Notes: generated by a model not told the origin, from the sequence alone. 64,000 bases of DNA from Cupriavidus necator (GCF_013141915.1 NZ_SROX01000001.1:186001-250000); one strand, 5' to 3'. Positions 8,711-17,419 are shown, counted from the stretch's first letter. Program-made: numbers and translations.

Positions 8711-9718
8711 TCACGATGCCCAGGCATCCCGCACTTCCGCAGCCAGTTCGTCGGCGCGCCCCTGGTAGCGGGGCGAGAAATGAAAGGGGATCACCGCGCG
8801 GGCGCCGATGCAGCGCGCGATCCGCCCGGCCTGAGCAGCAGTGAGGTGGTGCTTGCGCAGGCCGTGCGCCCGGTCGACCTCCAGAAACACGCTCTCGATG
8901 AACAGCTGGTCGACACCTGGCATCAGTTGCGACAGCGCTTGCACGTTGGCGCTGGTATCGCGCAGGTCGGTCACGTAGCCAATGCGCCGGCCGGGCCGGA
9001 CCTCGAGGATCAGCCGGCTTAGCTCGCCGACGGTGTGCGTCGCCGCATGATCGCCGCTGCGGTCCCGCCACTGCACCAGAACCGGTGCATCGGCGGCCGC
9101 CCCGGTCAAGACGGCATGCTTGAGTTCGCGCATCCAGGCGCCAGTGGTCAGGCCCGATTCGGCCAGGCGTTCCTTGTCGATGCGGAGTCGGGCCTTTTCT
9201 TCCAGCAGGTAAGCCAGGCATGGAATTCCATGATCGACAAAGCAGGCACGCACCCGAAATGCCGGTTCGTCGTGGACGACATCGCCGGTGATTGCGGCGG
9301 CCGCCCGGTCTTCCCTGGCAAAGCCATGGCGGCTGGAAAAGCCGGCGCGCCGCAGCTGCCCGCCCAGTCCAAGCTCGACCGCTTCAATGACCAGTTCGGT
9401 GGTGTAGCGATGCACCACGTTCCACGTATAGGCGAGCAGCTTGTGCTCCACCTGTGCCACGAATCCCGGCCCGCCGACCAGCACGATGCCTGGCTTGCGC
9501 CCGAGCAGCACCCGCAGCAGCTTGTCGAAGCCGGAGAAATGATCCATGTGCGCATGCGTGACAAACACATGCGACACGCGCATCAGCTCGCGCGGCATCA
9601 GCCGGGCGATGTCGCCCAGGTCGAACAGCAGCGCGCGCCGTTCGTCGACGAAGTCGACGAACAGGCCCGGGTCGCCGAAGGCATCGTTGACAAGGCGGGC
9701 TTCCAGCAAGGGGCGCAT
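8711..9718 (-). CDS. Metallo-beta-lactamase-fold hydrolase, ribonuclease Z family
   Basis: A 335-residue RNase Z-like protein. The zinc motif HAHMDH is at residues 55-60, preceded by LLFDLGDIARL, and later histidine-containing segments (CFVDHGIPC, VIPFHFSPRY) complete a binuclear site. True RNase Z matures tRNA 3' ends; this copy lacks an obvious flexible arm and belongs to the broader group whose substrates are unknown. ATG at 9718 is chosen for family fit; the frame stays open 22 codons upstream across a short direct repeat. It is convergent with the acyl-CoA dehydrogenase. Confidence 0.8.
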   Translation of the reverse strand: MRPLLEARLVNDAFGDPGLFVDFVDERRALLFDLGDIARLMPRELMRVSHVFVTHAHMDHFSGFDKLLRVLLGRKPGIVLVGGPGFVAQVEHKLLAYTWNVVHRYTTELVIEAVELGLGGQLRRAGFSSRHGFAREDRAAAAITGDVVHDEPAFRVRACFVDHGIPCLAYLLEEKARLRIDKERLAESGLTTGAWMRELKHAVLTGAAADAPVLVQWRDRSGDHAATHTVGELSRLILEVRPGRRIGYVTDLRDTSANVQALSQLMPGVDQLFIESVFLEVDRAHGLRKHHLTAAQAGRIARCIGARAVIPFHFSPRYQGRADELAAEVRDAWAS

Positions 9719-9728
9719 GATCACTCGC

Positions 9729-9760
9729 GGTGCGCTGGCTACATGGGTGCGCTGGCTACA
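9729..9760. repeat. Short direct repeat, 15-bp unit, period 17
   Basis: GGTGCGCTGGCTACA occurs at 9729-9743 and again at 9746-9760, just upstream of the RNase Z-like gene. It is probably a small slippage duplication in the leader. No function is evident. Confidence 0.7.
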
Positions 9761-9798
9761 GGGCTCGGGTAGCGATGCGCGCATGTCCGGGCAACCGT

Positions 9799-10140
9799 TC
9801 AGCGCCCGGATAGCCGCCGCAGCAGTCGCTGCACGATCCGTTCGTGCTCTTCCAGCGCGGCTTCGAGCGTCTGCGCGCCATAACTCTCATTGTCCTGACT
9901 GGCCAGTCCGCTCACGCGCGTGATGAACAAGGGCGTGTCCGTCGGTGCGGCCTCCGATACGCCCCGGAACCGGGTTGTCACCATGCCGCCGGATGCCTCC
10001 AGCACGGTGCGACGGAATACCAGGTCGTTCTCCGACATCCAGCGCGACCATGCGTCATGGTCGGTCACCTGGATCGGCCGGTTCTTGTCGTCAAGGATAT
10101 AGAAGCGGCGCCATTCCCGTGGACCCTGACGAGGCTTCAT
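9799..10140 (-). CDS. Conserved small protein of unknown function
   Basis: A 113-residue soluble protein. It begins with a basic stretch, then RRFYILDDKNRP and a tryptophan-containing DAWSRWMSENDLVFRRT, a central GGMVTTRFRGV, PLFITRV, and a C-terminal helix rich in Glu and Arg. This order resembles small uncharacterised proteins found in plasmids, phages and chromosomes, but no function is assigned. The ATG at 10140 is supported by GGAGGT 8 nt upstream; the frame is open upstream without support. It may share a message with the RNase Z-like gene 80 bp downstream. Confidence 0.7.
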   Translation of the reverse strand: MKPRQGPREWRRFYILDDKNRPIQVTDHDAWSRWMSENDLVFRRTVLEASGGMVTTRFRGVSEAAPTDTPLFITRVSGLASQDNESYGAQTLEAALEEHERIVQRLLRRLSGR

Positions 10141-10342
10141 CGCATGCCACCTCCAAGCGGTAGTGGCCGGAGTGCCACGCGGAATCGACGGCAAGCCGGC
10201 CGGGAATACGTGAAGCCGGCCATCGATGGGCTGGACCTGCCGGGCAAGCTGCAGGGCTGCCACCCGCGACGCAGGCGTAACTTCAACGCTGCCCTGCAGC
10301 CAGTCTATTTAACCTCCGCGAACCGGCGCACACAAGGCGATG

Positions 10343-10365
10343 CTGGCCCCCGGAGCGGGGGCCAG
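10343..10365 (-). terminator. GC-rich hairpin after the ProQ/FinO gene
   Basis: CTGGCCCCC pairs perfectly with GGGGGCCAG around 5 nt, starting 9 nt past the ProQ-like stop on the minus strand. No T tract follows, so it is a terminator-like or 3'-end-stabilising hairpin rather than a textbook intrinsic terminator. Confidence 0.5.
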
Positions 10366-10374
10366 CTGCGGGGG

Positions 10375-11052
10375 TCAGGGCGTGGCAGGCGTGGCAGGCG
10401 TTTCAGGCGTTTCAGGCGTTACGGACGATGCAGGCGATTCGGTCGTTTCAGGCGTAACCGGCGCTTCTGCGGTGGCAGGGGCGGCCGCCGCGGCCGGCTT
10501 GGCTTTCGCGGGGCGGGCACCGCCGGCGCGGCGCGCCTTCAGTTGCTGGGCGCGCTTGGCGTCGGCCAGGGTAACGACGCCGGCCTCGTTGCCGTCCAGG
10601 TCCAGGCGCTTGGCGCCTTCCACCATGCATGACCAATAGCGCGTGCCGCTGCACCAGGTGCGGATCGCTTCACGCAGCTCGGCCTCGCTCAGGGCGAGTT
10701 TGGCCGCATGCTGGGTCAGGTCTTCGAAGGTGCCGATCTTCAGCGGCACCTTGGGCGCGGGGTTCTTCGGGAAGGCCTTGGGGAAGTGCTTCTGCAGCCG
10801 GGCAATGGAATGCACCACCGGATCGACCGGTTTGCCCTGCGCGGCAGCCGGGGCCGGCCGGCGGCCCTTGGCGCCCGTGGGCGCGTCTGCCCCCGCGCCG
10901 GTACGTTCGCCGTCACGAGGGCGGTTGGGCGCGCCCTTGGACGCGCCGCTGCCTGCGCCTTTGCGCGGGCCCTTGCGTTCGCCCTTCGGTGATTCGGCGG
11001 CCGCCTTCTTGGCGAGTTGGTCCCTGAGTGCTGCCAGTTGTTCGAAGCCCAT
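10375..11052 (-). CDS. ProQ/FinO-domain RNA-binding protein
   Basis: A 225-residue protein with a ProQ/FinO RNA-chaperone domain at about residues 75-170 (SIARLQKHFPKAFP, VPLKIGTFEDL, TWCSGTRYWSCMVEGAKRLDLDG, then ADAKRAQQLKARR). FinO/ProQ proteins bind structured small RNAs and mRNA 3' ends. The N-terminal 75 residues are a Lys/Arg/Gly/Pro-rich linker, likely disordered. The C-terminal 45 residues are Ala/Pro/Thr-rich and end in repeated TPE and TPAT units, encoded by near-repeats of a GGCGT(T/G)(T/G)CA type unit. The ATG at 11052 starts the helical MGFEQLAALRDQLAKK segment; the open frame upstream is not supported. Confidence 0.88.
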   Translation of the reverse strand: MGFEQLAALRDQLAKKAAAESPKGERKGPRKGAGSGASKGAPNRPRDGERTGAGADAPTGAKGRRPAPAAAQGKPVDPVVHSIARLQKHFPKAFPKNPAPKVPLKIGTFEDLTQHAAKLALSEAELREAIRTWCSGTRYWSCMVEGAKRLDLDGNEAGVVTLADAKRAQQLKARRAGGARPAKAKPAAAAAPATAEAPVTPETTESPASSVTPETPETPATPATP

Positions 11053-11150
11053 GATGTCTGCCGTTGTGTGAACCGGGATTGTATCAAGGCCGGGCCGCAA
11101 GCATCTCCGGCGCATCCGGCGGCATCGGGCGCGGGCGCAGGATGCGGCGC

Positions 11151-11486
11151 CTAGGGCCGGGCACGGGCCTGGGCCGCGAAGGCCCGCCACTCGCGGAACA
11201 CCGCATCCAGGCAGGCGGCCGTGCCGCACTGATCCCGCTTGGTGCGGAACGCCGCGATATCGGCTGCGGTGATCGCGCCCGCCTTGAGCAGCCGTTGCTG
11301 GTCGGCGTGGATGCGCTGGTAGCCCATGGAGAAGAGGGCGGATTCGCAGATCAGCCGCTGCGCCTGGGTGGCGGCGGCTGGCGTGGCGGCCGGGTCGCAG
11401 TCGATGTCGGAGGCCCGGGCGGTGCCAAGGCAGATCAGGCCGGCGGCGGCCAGGCAAGCGCGAGCGAAGGGCGAACAGCGGGTCAT
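11151..11486 (-). CDS. Exported small protein, LprI/DUF1311-like
   Basis: A 111-residue protein with a Sec signal peptide (MTRCSPFARACLAAAGLICLG, cleavage near ARA/S at about residue 25). The mature part has four cysteines in the order expected of LprI-like lysozyme-inhibitor domains (SDIDC, LICES, RDQCG, AACL), followed by the CLDAVFREW helix. Family members act in the periplasm or are surface lipoproteins; lysozyme inhibition here is inference. The ATG at 11486 is chosen because it puts the signal peptide at the N-terminus. Confidence 0.72.
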   Translation of the reverse strand: MTRCSPFARACLAAAGLICLGTARASDIDCDPAATPAAATQAQRLICESALFSMGYQRIHADQQRLLKAGAITAADIAAFRTKRDQCGTAACLDAVFREWRAFAAQARARP

Positions 11487-11576
11487 GGCAGTTGGCGGGG
11501 TCCGGATCCGTTCCGGCGAAAGTCCCGCCATGTTACCGCCTGCCCGGCCCCGCATGACGGGACCGGGCCGCCGGCT

Positions 11577-12452
11577 TCACATCCGTCCCTTCCAGGGCAC
11601 CAGCCACTTGGCCAGCTTGCGCATCAGCAGGTCGAACACGTACGCAATCAGGCCGATCAGCACGATGCCCATGATCACCACGTCGGTCCGCAGGAAGTTG
11701 GAGGCATTGAGCACCATCTGGCCCAGCCCGGCGGTGGCCGCGACCATCTCGGCGGCGACCAGCGTGGTCCAGCCGAAGCCGATGGCGATGCGCATGCCGG
11801 TCAGGATATCGGGCAGCGCCGCCGGAATCACCACATGGCGCACCACTTGCCACGGGCTCGCGCCCATCGAATACGCCGCGTTGATCTGCTCGATGGTGAC
11901 CGAGCGCACACCCGCCTGCGCCGACATCGCCAGCGGCGCGAAGCAGGCCAGGAAGATCAGCAGCACCTTCGAGGTCTCGTCAATGCCGAACCAGATCACG
12001 ATCAGCGGCAGGTAGGCCAGCGGCGGCAGCGGACGGTAGAACTCGATGGGCGGATCGAAGATGCCGCGGGCGATGCGCGAGACGCCCATCATCACGCCGA
12101 TCGGCACCGCGGTGGCGACCGCCAGCGCGAAGGCGCCGAACACGCGTAGCATGCTGGCGGCGAAATGCTCGGTCAGCGGCTGGCCGCCCTGCAGGTTGCC
12201 CTGCCAGGCATCGATGAAGGCGGTGACGATGGACTCGGGCGTGGGCAGGAACAGCGGCGGCAGCCAGCGCAGGTGGCTGGCCACCCACCACAGCGCCAGC
12301 AGCAGCACCACGGTGATGGTGGAAATGCGCGAGCTCGAGCCTTCGCCAGGCAGGCGGTAGCCCGACACGGTCTTCATGGGGCGGGCGGGCGCGGCCGCTG
12401 ACGCTGCGGGCGCATGCGGCGGCGGTTCGATGCGTTGGACGGTAGCGGACAT
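11577..12452 (-). CDS. tauC: Taurine ABC transporter permease
   Basis: A 291-residue inner-membrane permease of the TauC/SsuC group, with about six membrane segments after a Pro/Ala-rich cytosolic N-terminus. The coupling-helix motif is visible (AAYSMGASPWQVVRHVVIPAALPDILTGMRIA), as is LAYLPLIVIWFGIDETSK. It is the last gene of tauA-tauB-tauC, 10 nt after tauB. The ATG at 12452 follows GAGGAG. With TauB it carries taurine or a related sulfonate into the cytosol. Confidence 0.9.
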   Translation of the reverse strand: MSATVQRIEPPPHAPAASAAAPARPMKTVSGYRLPGEGSSSRISTITVVLLLALWWVASHLRWLPPLFLPTPESIVTAFIDAWQGNLQGGQPLTEHFAASMLRVFGAFALAVATAVPIGVMMGVSRIARGIFDPPIEFYRPLPPLAYLPLIVIWFGIDETSKVLLIFLACFAPLAMSAQAGVRSVTIEQINAAYSMGASPWQVVRHVVIPAALPDILTGMRIAIGFGWTTLVAAEMVAATAGLGQMVLNASNFLRTDVVIMGIVLIGLIAYVFDLLMRKLAKWLVPWKGRM

Positions 12453-12462
12453 CTGCTTCTCC

Positions 12463-13239
12463 TCAGGCGGTGGCATGGATCAGGTCGACGATCTCTTCGC
12501 GGTAGTGGATGAACTCCGGGTCGGACTTGACCGCGCGGGCGTCGCCGCATTCGATGAAGCGGCGCGCGAACGGCAGTTCATAGGTATGCGCGATGCGCCC
12601 TGGCGAGGGCGTCATCACGATCAGCCGCGTGGCCAGGAACAGCGCCTCTTCCACGCTGTGCGTGATGAAGAAGACAATCTTCTGCTCGCGCGCCCACAGC
12701 TTCAGGATCAGCGCCTGGATCGACTCGCGCGTCAGCGCGTCGAGCGCGCCCAGCGGTTCGTCCATCAGCATCACCGCCGGATCGCAGGCGAGCGCGCGGG
12801 CAATCCCCACGCGCTGCTGCATGCCGCCCGACAACTGGTACACCGGCTTGGCGGCGACGCTTTCCAGCCCGACCGCAGCCAGTTTTTCATGGGCGACGCG
12901 TAGCCGCTCGGCGCGGGCCACGCCGCGCACGCGCAGGCCCAGCGCAACGTTGTCCTCGACGCTGAGCCAGGGCATCAGCGCGTGCTTCTGGAACACCACG
13001 CCGCGTTCGGCGCCGGGTCCGTGCACGGGCTTGCCGCTCAGCCGGATCTCGCCTTCCGACGGCTCCATGAAGCCTGCGATGCACGACAGCAAGGTGGTCT
13101 TGCCGCAGCCCGAGGCCCCCAGCGCAACCACGAAGTCGCCGCGCTCCATGGTGAGATTGACCTGCGACAGGGCCAGCGTCTTCGCGCCGCCCGCCGTGCC
13201 GTAATTGACGCTGACATTATCGATTTCGAGTTGGTACAT
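12463..13239 (-). CDS. tauB: Taurine ABC transporter ATP-binding protein
   Basis: A 258-residue ABC ATPase. Walker A is GASGCGKTT (residues 41-49), the Q-loop is in [11 protein letters not shown] (81-91), the signature LSGGM is at 136-140 and Walker B MLMDEP at 157-162. The segments [11 protein letters not shown] and ARRF...KSDPEFI are characteristic of TauB rather than SsuB. The ATG at 13239 follows GGGGAG. It sits between tauA and tauC on one message. Confidence 0.9.
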   Translation of the reverse strand: MYQLEIDNVSVNYGTAGGAKTLALSQVNLTMERGDFVVALGASGCGKTTLLSCIAGFMEPSEGEIRLSGKPVHGPGAERGVVFQKHALMPWLSVEDNVALGLRVRGVARAERLRVAHEKLAAVGLESVAAKPVYQLSGGMQQRVGIARALACDPAVMLMDEPLGALDALTRESIQALILKLWAREQKIVFFITHSVEEALFLATRLIVMTPSPGRIAHTYELPFARRFIECGDARAVKSDPEFIHYREEIVDLIHATA

Positions 13240-13320
13240 GATGGCTCCCCGAACAGGACTTGCTTGGCCGTCGCGCTGCAAACAGCGCGCGGCGGCCGGC
13301 TTCAGTGACGCGGCGCGGTC

Positions 13321-14328
13321 TCAGCGCAAGGCTCGCTTGGCCCATTCCGCGTTGACGCCCGGGCCATAGTCGGGCAGCACGGCCTGGATGGTGCCTTGCT
13401 CCTTGAGGAACTGCGCCGCCGACTGCAGCGCGCGCGCCGCGCCGCCGCCGAGCCAGCGCTCGGAGACCTGTTCCTGCAGCGTCGGGAAGCTGTACAGCGC
13501 CATGCTCGCGGGCACGGTTTCGGGCTTGGCGCCCGAGATCTTGGCTACGGCCTTCACCATCGGCGAATCGGCGGTCCAGGCCGCCTTGTTCTTGCGGTAG
13601 TTTTCATCCGCCGCGGCCAGCACGCGCACCAGCTTGACCATGAACTCGGGGTTCTCGCGCGCAAATTTCTTGTTGGCGATCATGCCGTCGAACGTGGCCT
13701 TGCCGGTGTCGGCGGCAATCTGCCCCGAGGTGGTCAGCACCGTGCCGGACTGCTTGAGCTTGGCCAGCACCGGGTCCCAGATGAAGGTGGCGTCGATATC
13801 GCCGCGCTCCCATGCGGCCGCCACCTCGGGCGGGCGCATATTGACGATGCGCACATCCTTCGGGTTGATCTTGGCGCGCTCCAGTGCGACCAGCGTGTGG
13901 TAGTGCGTGGTCGACACGAACGGCACGCCGACGCGCTTGCCCTTCAGGTCGGCAATGCTGGCGATCTTGCTGCCGTTGCGCGCGACCATGGCTTCGGCCG
14001 CGTTGATGTCGTCGAGGATCCAGAACAGCTCGACATCCAGCCCTTGCGACAGGGCCGATGCGATCGGCGAGGTGCCCGCCTCGCCAATGGCGATCTGGCC
14101 CGACGCCATGGCGCGGATCACATCGCCGCCGCCGCCGAACTGCCGGAACGAGACCGTATAGCCGGTTTGCTTTTCCAGCTCCTTCATGTCCTGCGCATAG
14201 CGCCAGGGCACGACCATGTCCTGGTAAGCAATCACTACATTCTTGCCTTGGGCCTGCACGGCCTGTGCGGCCGGTGCCAGCGCCGCCACCAGGGCGAAAT
14301 ACATCGCCATCTGCTTGATCCACCGCAT
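13321..14328 (-). CDS. tauA: Taurine ABC transporter substrate-binding protein
   Basis: A 335-residue periplasmic protein with a signal peptide (MRWIKQMAMYFALVAALAP, cleavage near AQA/Q at about residue 27). The mature part follows TauA closely: VVIAYQDMVVPW, GGGGDVIRAMASGQIAIGEAGTSP, KGKRVGVPFVSTTHYHTLVAL, and RPPEVAAAWERGDIDATFIWDP. It captures taurine for TauBC. The ATG at 14328 follows GAGGAG. An open frame continues 55 codons upstream across the promoter region and is rejected. Confidence 0.92.
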   Translation of the reverse strand: MRWIKQMAMYFALVAALAPAAQAVQAQGKNVVIAYQDMVVPWRYAQDMKELEKQTGYTVSFRQFGGGGDVIRAMASGQIAIGEAGTSPIASALSQGLDVELFWILDDINAAEAMVARNGSKIASIADLKGKRVGVPFVSTTHYHTLVALERAKINPKDVRIVNMRPPEVAAAWERGDIDATFIWDPVLAKLKQSGTVLTTSGQIAADTGKATFDGMIANKKFARENPEFMVKLVRVLAAADENYRKNKAAWTADSPMVKAVAKISGAKPETVPASMALYSFPTLQEQVSERWLGGGAARALQSAAQFLKEQGTIQAVLPDYGPGVNAEWAKRALR

Positions 14329-14372
14329 GGTTGTGCTCCTCGGATGAGAAATCGGATTGGGGGTCACGGCTT

Positions 14373-14402
14373 TATAGGTGAGCCCGATTCCGGGCCTATA
14401 GG
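14373..14402. promoter_or_regulatory. Nested inverted repeat upstream of tauA
   Basis: TATAGG (14373-14378) and CCTATA (14395-14400) flank an inner GCCCG/CGGGC dyad; the right half is itself the palindrome CCTATAGG (14395-14402). It lies 45-75 bp before the tauA ATG, where an activator or repressor of the transport genes would bind. The regulator is not known. Confidence 0.4.
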
Positions 14403-14554
14403 ACCAGTTGCCGGGATTCGCTGGGGCCAGAACCGGCCGCGCGCGCGCAGGCCGCGCCGGGCCGCGGGGAGCGGTGGCGGGGGGCTGCGTCAATCATGGA
14501 ATTCCTGTACCGGCCGCGGCGGGCGCCGGGGTCTCGCCGGAGGCGCTCCCGCGG

Positions 14555-15535
14555 TCAGGCGCTCAGGGAGAACCCGGAGTCGAAGGTCTGCCGCACGTCG
14601 AGCCGCTGCCTGAGCAGGCCCGCCTTCAGGTAGAAATCCGCGGTGCGCTGCTGCTCGGCGATCAGTCCGGCGTCGATGGGGCGCCACTGGGTGCGGCGCC
14701 GTTCGAACTGCAGACGCGCCGCTTGCGGCGAGATGCCGATGATGCGCGCCAGCGCCGCCGAGAACGCCGGCACATGCTGGTAGGACCACTGCTGCGCGCG
14801 CACCACGCGGTGCAGGAAATCCTGGAGCAGGGCGCGCTTGCTCGCCAGCGCGGCGTCGGTCGCGGCCAGGTAGCTGAGGCCGGACCAGAGCCCGCGGCCG
14901 CTGACCAGCACGCGTGCGTGCTGGCTGGTTTCCGCCATCGCAGTATAGGGTTCCCACGTCGCCCAGGCATCGATCGAGCCGCTGCTAAGCGCCAGCTTGG
15001 CATCCGCGGGCGGCAGGAAGCGCAGGTTGGCGTCCTCAGGCTTCAGCCCGGCGGATTCCAGCGCCTTGAGCGCGATCAGGTGTCCGATCGAGCCGCGGTT
15101 GGTGCCGATGCTTTTGCCTTTCAGGTCGGCCGCGTGCCGCAGCGGCGAGTCGGGCCGCACCAGCACGGCGGTACCGTAGGGGTCCGAGCGGTTTGCACCG
15201 ATCAGCTTGATGCCCGTGCCCGCGGCCAGCGCGAAGATGGCCGGGGCATCGCCGATGGGGCCGCTGTCGACCGCGCCCGCGTTCAGCGCCTCGGCCAGCG
15301 GTGCCGCGGCGGGGAACTCGGTCCATTGGATGTCGTAGCCCAGGCCCTCGAGCGCGTTGGCGGACTCAAGCAGCGCACGCAGGCCGCCCTTCTGGTCGCC
15401 GGCCTTCAGCACCGGGCGTCCCTGTGCGTGCGCAGGGCCGGCGGCAAGGGTGGTGAAGGCAACGGTGGGGCCATAGGCAAGCGCCGCCGTGGCGGCGGCG
15501 CCGCGGCGCAGGAACTGGCGTCGGGAAGCGGTCAT
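14555..15535 (-). CDS. Sulfonate/nitrate-type ABC substrate-binding protein with twin-arginine signal
   Basis: A 326-residue SsuA-like binding protein. The N-terminus SRRQFLRRGAAATAALAYG is a probable Tat signal, with cleavage near AHA/Q around residue 38. The mature part has KAGDQKGGLRALLES, YDIQWTEFPAAAPLAEALNAGAVDSGPIGD and LKGKSIGTNRGSIGHLIALKALE, as in aliphatic sulfonate binding proteins. It lies 226 bp upstream of tauA on the same strand and has no permease of its own, so it may feed TauBC or another permease. The start has only a weak ribosome site. Confidence 0.85.
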   Translation of the reverse strand: MTASRRQFLRRGAAATAALAYGPTVAFTTLAAGPAHAQGRPVLKAGDQKGGLRALLESANALEGLGYDIQWTEFPAAAPLAEALNAGAVDSGPIGDAPAIFALAAGTGIKLIGANRSDPYGTAVLVRPDSPLRHAADLKGKSIGTNRGSIGHLIALKALESAGLKPEDANLRFLPPADAKLALSSGSIDAWATWEPYTAMAETSQHARVLVSGRGLWSGLSYLAATDAALASKRALLQDFLHRVVRAQQWSYQHVPAFSAALARIIGISPQAARLQFERRRTQWRPIDAGLIAEQQRTADFYLKAGLLRQRLDVRQTFDSGFSLSA

Positions 15536-15639
15536 GGCTTTCGGGAAAATCGATATCAGGATCCCGAACTTACGCGGGCCGCGCCCGGCCTCCAACGAAC
15601 AAATCCGCGATTCGATATGCGCGCGACGCGCCGACGCCC

Positions 15640-17079
15640 TCAATCGAGCCTGGTGGACTCGGCGGGATCCCGTTGCGAACGGATGTCTTCCGGGCTGAGC
15701 AGGATATAGCCGAGCGACTTGAGCAACTGCACCGCTTCCAGTTCGGCGTCGAGATACACCGGGCGTTCCGGGGCGCGGGCACGCTGCGTCGGCCACGCGG
15801 CGCTGCCGTGCGCGCCCAGCGGCGCCGATGGCGACAATGGCGACAATGGCGACAATGGCGACGACGGCGCCGTGTCCTGCAGCCAGCGCGCGGTCAGGAT
15901 GCGGCAGTGCTCCAGGTTGGGCTTCCACTTCACGTCGACGGCCGCATTGAACCTGCCGGTGCAAAGACGCAGCCGCTTCAGTGCCGTCAGCCAGGCGACG
16001 AAGGCCTCCGTCTCGGTCGGCGGGTAGCCCCGCAGCAGCGTCTCGAGATAGCCCTGCGCCGTGCTGCCGTCGAGCGTCGGGTCATCTTCCAGCAAGGCGA
16101 TCTCGAGCGCGACGTGCTTGCGGCCGTCGTGGTCATAGATGGAGCATTCGCCATCGACCACGCCTTCGCCCAGCAGCTCGCACAGCAGCGCCCAGGCCCT
16201 GGGGTTCTTGTCGAGCCGGCTTTCCAGCGTGGGGTCGATGCGGGCCAGCAGGTCCGGCATGGTCCGCGCCTCGCCGGACTGGGCGGCCGCGGCGAACGCC
16301 ATTGCATTGGCCGAGGGCTTGTCGCCGTGCGCCAGCCGTTGCAGCGATGCGTCCTTGCGTTCGCCGATTTCCGCGGCGGTATCCACCGCGTGCATCCAGG
16401 CGTAGTCCTCCAGGCTGGCACACAGCTTGCGCGCGGCGCGGGCCAGCTGGCCGGCCAGCGACTGGACAAAACCGGTGCATAGCGCGCAGCGGCATTCAAG
16501 CCGGCCGGCGTGCAGGAAGCCGGCATACAGCCGTTCCTGGTGTCCGCAATGCGCGCATTCCAGCGAAAAGCCGCCCTGGCGCCCGGGGCGCTGCGTCGCC
16601 AGCAGTCCGTCGACCTGGTAGTGCGCCCGCCCGCCGCAGCATGGGCACAGCCATTGCAGCTTGTGGGCGCCGTCGCGCGGCGCCACGGCGCGCTCGAACT
16701 GGCGTGCGATGGCGCTGCGCGGAATGCCCTGTGCGCGTCCGACCACGTCGGCGCAATAGGCCCAGTAGCAGTATGAGCGGGCTGCCGCGGCCTGTTCCGC
16801 GGACAGGCGCCGCAGGGCTGGCAACACGGCCGCGGTGCGCCGCATCTCGGGAGCGATGGCGTCGATCAGCGCCTGGCCTCCCGGCATCGCCGCCTCGAGC
16901 GCGGCGCGGCTCTGCTCGAGGAAATCGGGCACATAGACCCGTCGGATGAAATCTTCGTTTTCGAGCCAGAACAAATGGCCCGGAAGCGCTTCCAGTGCCT
17001 CGATGCCGTCCCTGACTTCCGTCATGCCGGCGCAGGCGAGAAACGTGAACGGCTTACTGAACAGGAATTCGTCTGTCAT
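15640..17079 (-). CDS. Cysteine-rich protein of unknown function
   Basis: A 479-residue protein I do not recognise. Residues 145-201 carry three cysteine groups (CPCC at 145-148, CAHC at 175-178, CRCALC at 196-201) that look like zinc-ribbon knuckles. The rest is mostly helical, with no signal peptide or membrane segment. A run SPLSPLSPLSPSAPL near residue 430, encoded by 9-bp tandem repeats, links the main part to a C-terminal acidic end (YLDAELEAVQLLKSLGYILLSPEDI). Codon use is like the neighbours. It lies 104 bp upstream of the SsuA-like gene on the same strand; no role can be inferred. Confidence 0.72.
   Translation of the reverse strand: MTDEFLFSKPFTFLACAGMTEVRDGIEALEALPGHLFWLENEDFIRRVYVPDFLEQSRAALEAAMPGGQALIDAIAPEMRRTAAVLPALRRLSAEQAAAARSYCYWAYCADVVGRAQGIPRSAIARQFERAVAPRDGAHKLQWLCPCCGGRAHYQVDGLLATQRPGRQGGFSLECAHCGHQERLYAGFLHAGRLECRCALCTGFVQSLAGQLARAARKLCASLEDYAWMHAVDTAAEIGERKDASLQRLAHGDKPSANAMAFAAAAQSGEARTMPDLLARIDPTLESRLDKNPRAWALLCELLGEGVVDGECSIYDHDGRKHVALEIALLEDDPTLDGSTAQGYLETLLRGYPPTETEAFVAWLTALKRLRLCTGRFNAAVDVKWKPNLEHCRILTARWLQDTAPSSPLSPLSPLSPSAPLGAHGSAAWPTQRARAPERPVYLDAELEAVQLLKSLGYILLSPEDIRSQRDPAESTRLD
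15830..15865. repeat. 9-bp tandem repeat inside the cysteine-rich protein gene
   Basis: GGCGACAAT occurs three times in a row, followed by a degenerate GGCGACGAC. On the coding strand it gives repeated Ser-Pro-Leu in frame, so unit changes lengthen or shorten a linker without breaking the frame. Confidence 0.85.
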
Positions 17080-17419
17080 GTTGTCGTCAACGGTGTACCC
17101 CGCCCATGAGCCCCCAACAAGCTCGTGTGCGATCGTCTCACCCCGTGACTAGGCCAAGGCAAACGCACGGGAAGCGCCAGCAGGGTGGCGCAACCCGTTT
17201 GGGGGACTTTCCCCTTCTTTTTTTCAGTCTGGTCTGAACGCTGCGCGGATTTTCTTCCGCCGCACTGGACAGGATAGGCGACGCGGCGGCGTCCTTACAA
17301 AGGAATCCAGCATGCCGGGCACAATCACCAGCGCTGCGCAACCAGGCGCGGCAGTGATGATCTCGGCTCCCGCAAGCCTGCGGCGCGAGCGCCAGGCAGC
17401 CCGCGCCGCAGGCCTGCCC
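17080..17419. other. 340-bp gap without a convincing gene
   Basis: No open frame here has signs of a real gene. The only structured element is a plus-strand hairpin followed by a T run at 17201-17224, described separately. Downstream of it the sequence is AT-richer than its surroundings for about 50 bp. Confidence 0.5.
17201..17224 (+). terminator. Orphan intrinsic-terminator-like hairpin with T run, plus strand
   Basis: GGGGA-CTT-TCCCC is followed by TTCTTTTTTT, the form of an intrinsic terminator on the plus strand. All flanking genes are on the minus strand, so it ends no annotated gene. It could terminate a small RNA begun around 17080-17150, or be chance. Confidence 0.45.

Noticed and set aside
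11053-11457. Upstream extension of the ProQ/FinO frame
   Set aside because: It overlaps the LprI-like gene in another frame and has no family similarity; the ATG at 11052 starts the helical N-terminus.
15830-15865. CRISPR-like array
   Set aside because: Units are 9 bp, contiguous without spacers, and in frame in a coding gene.
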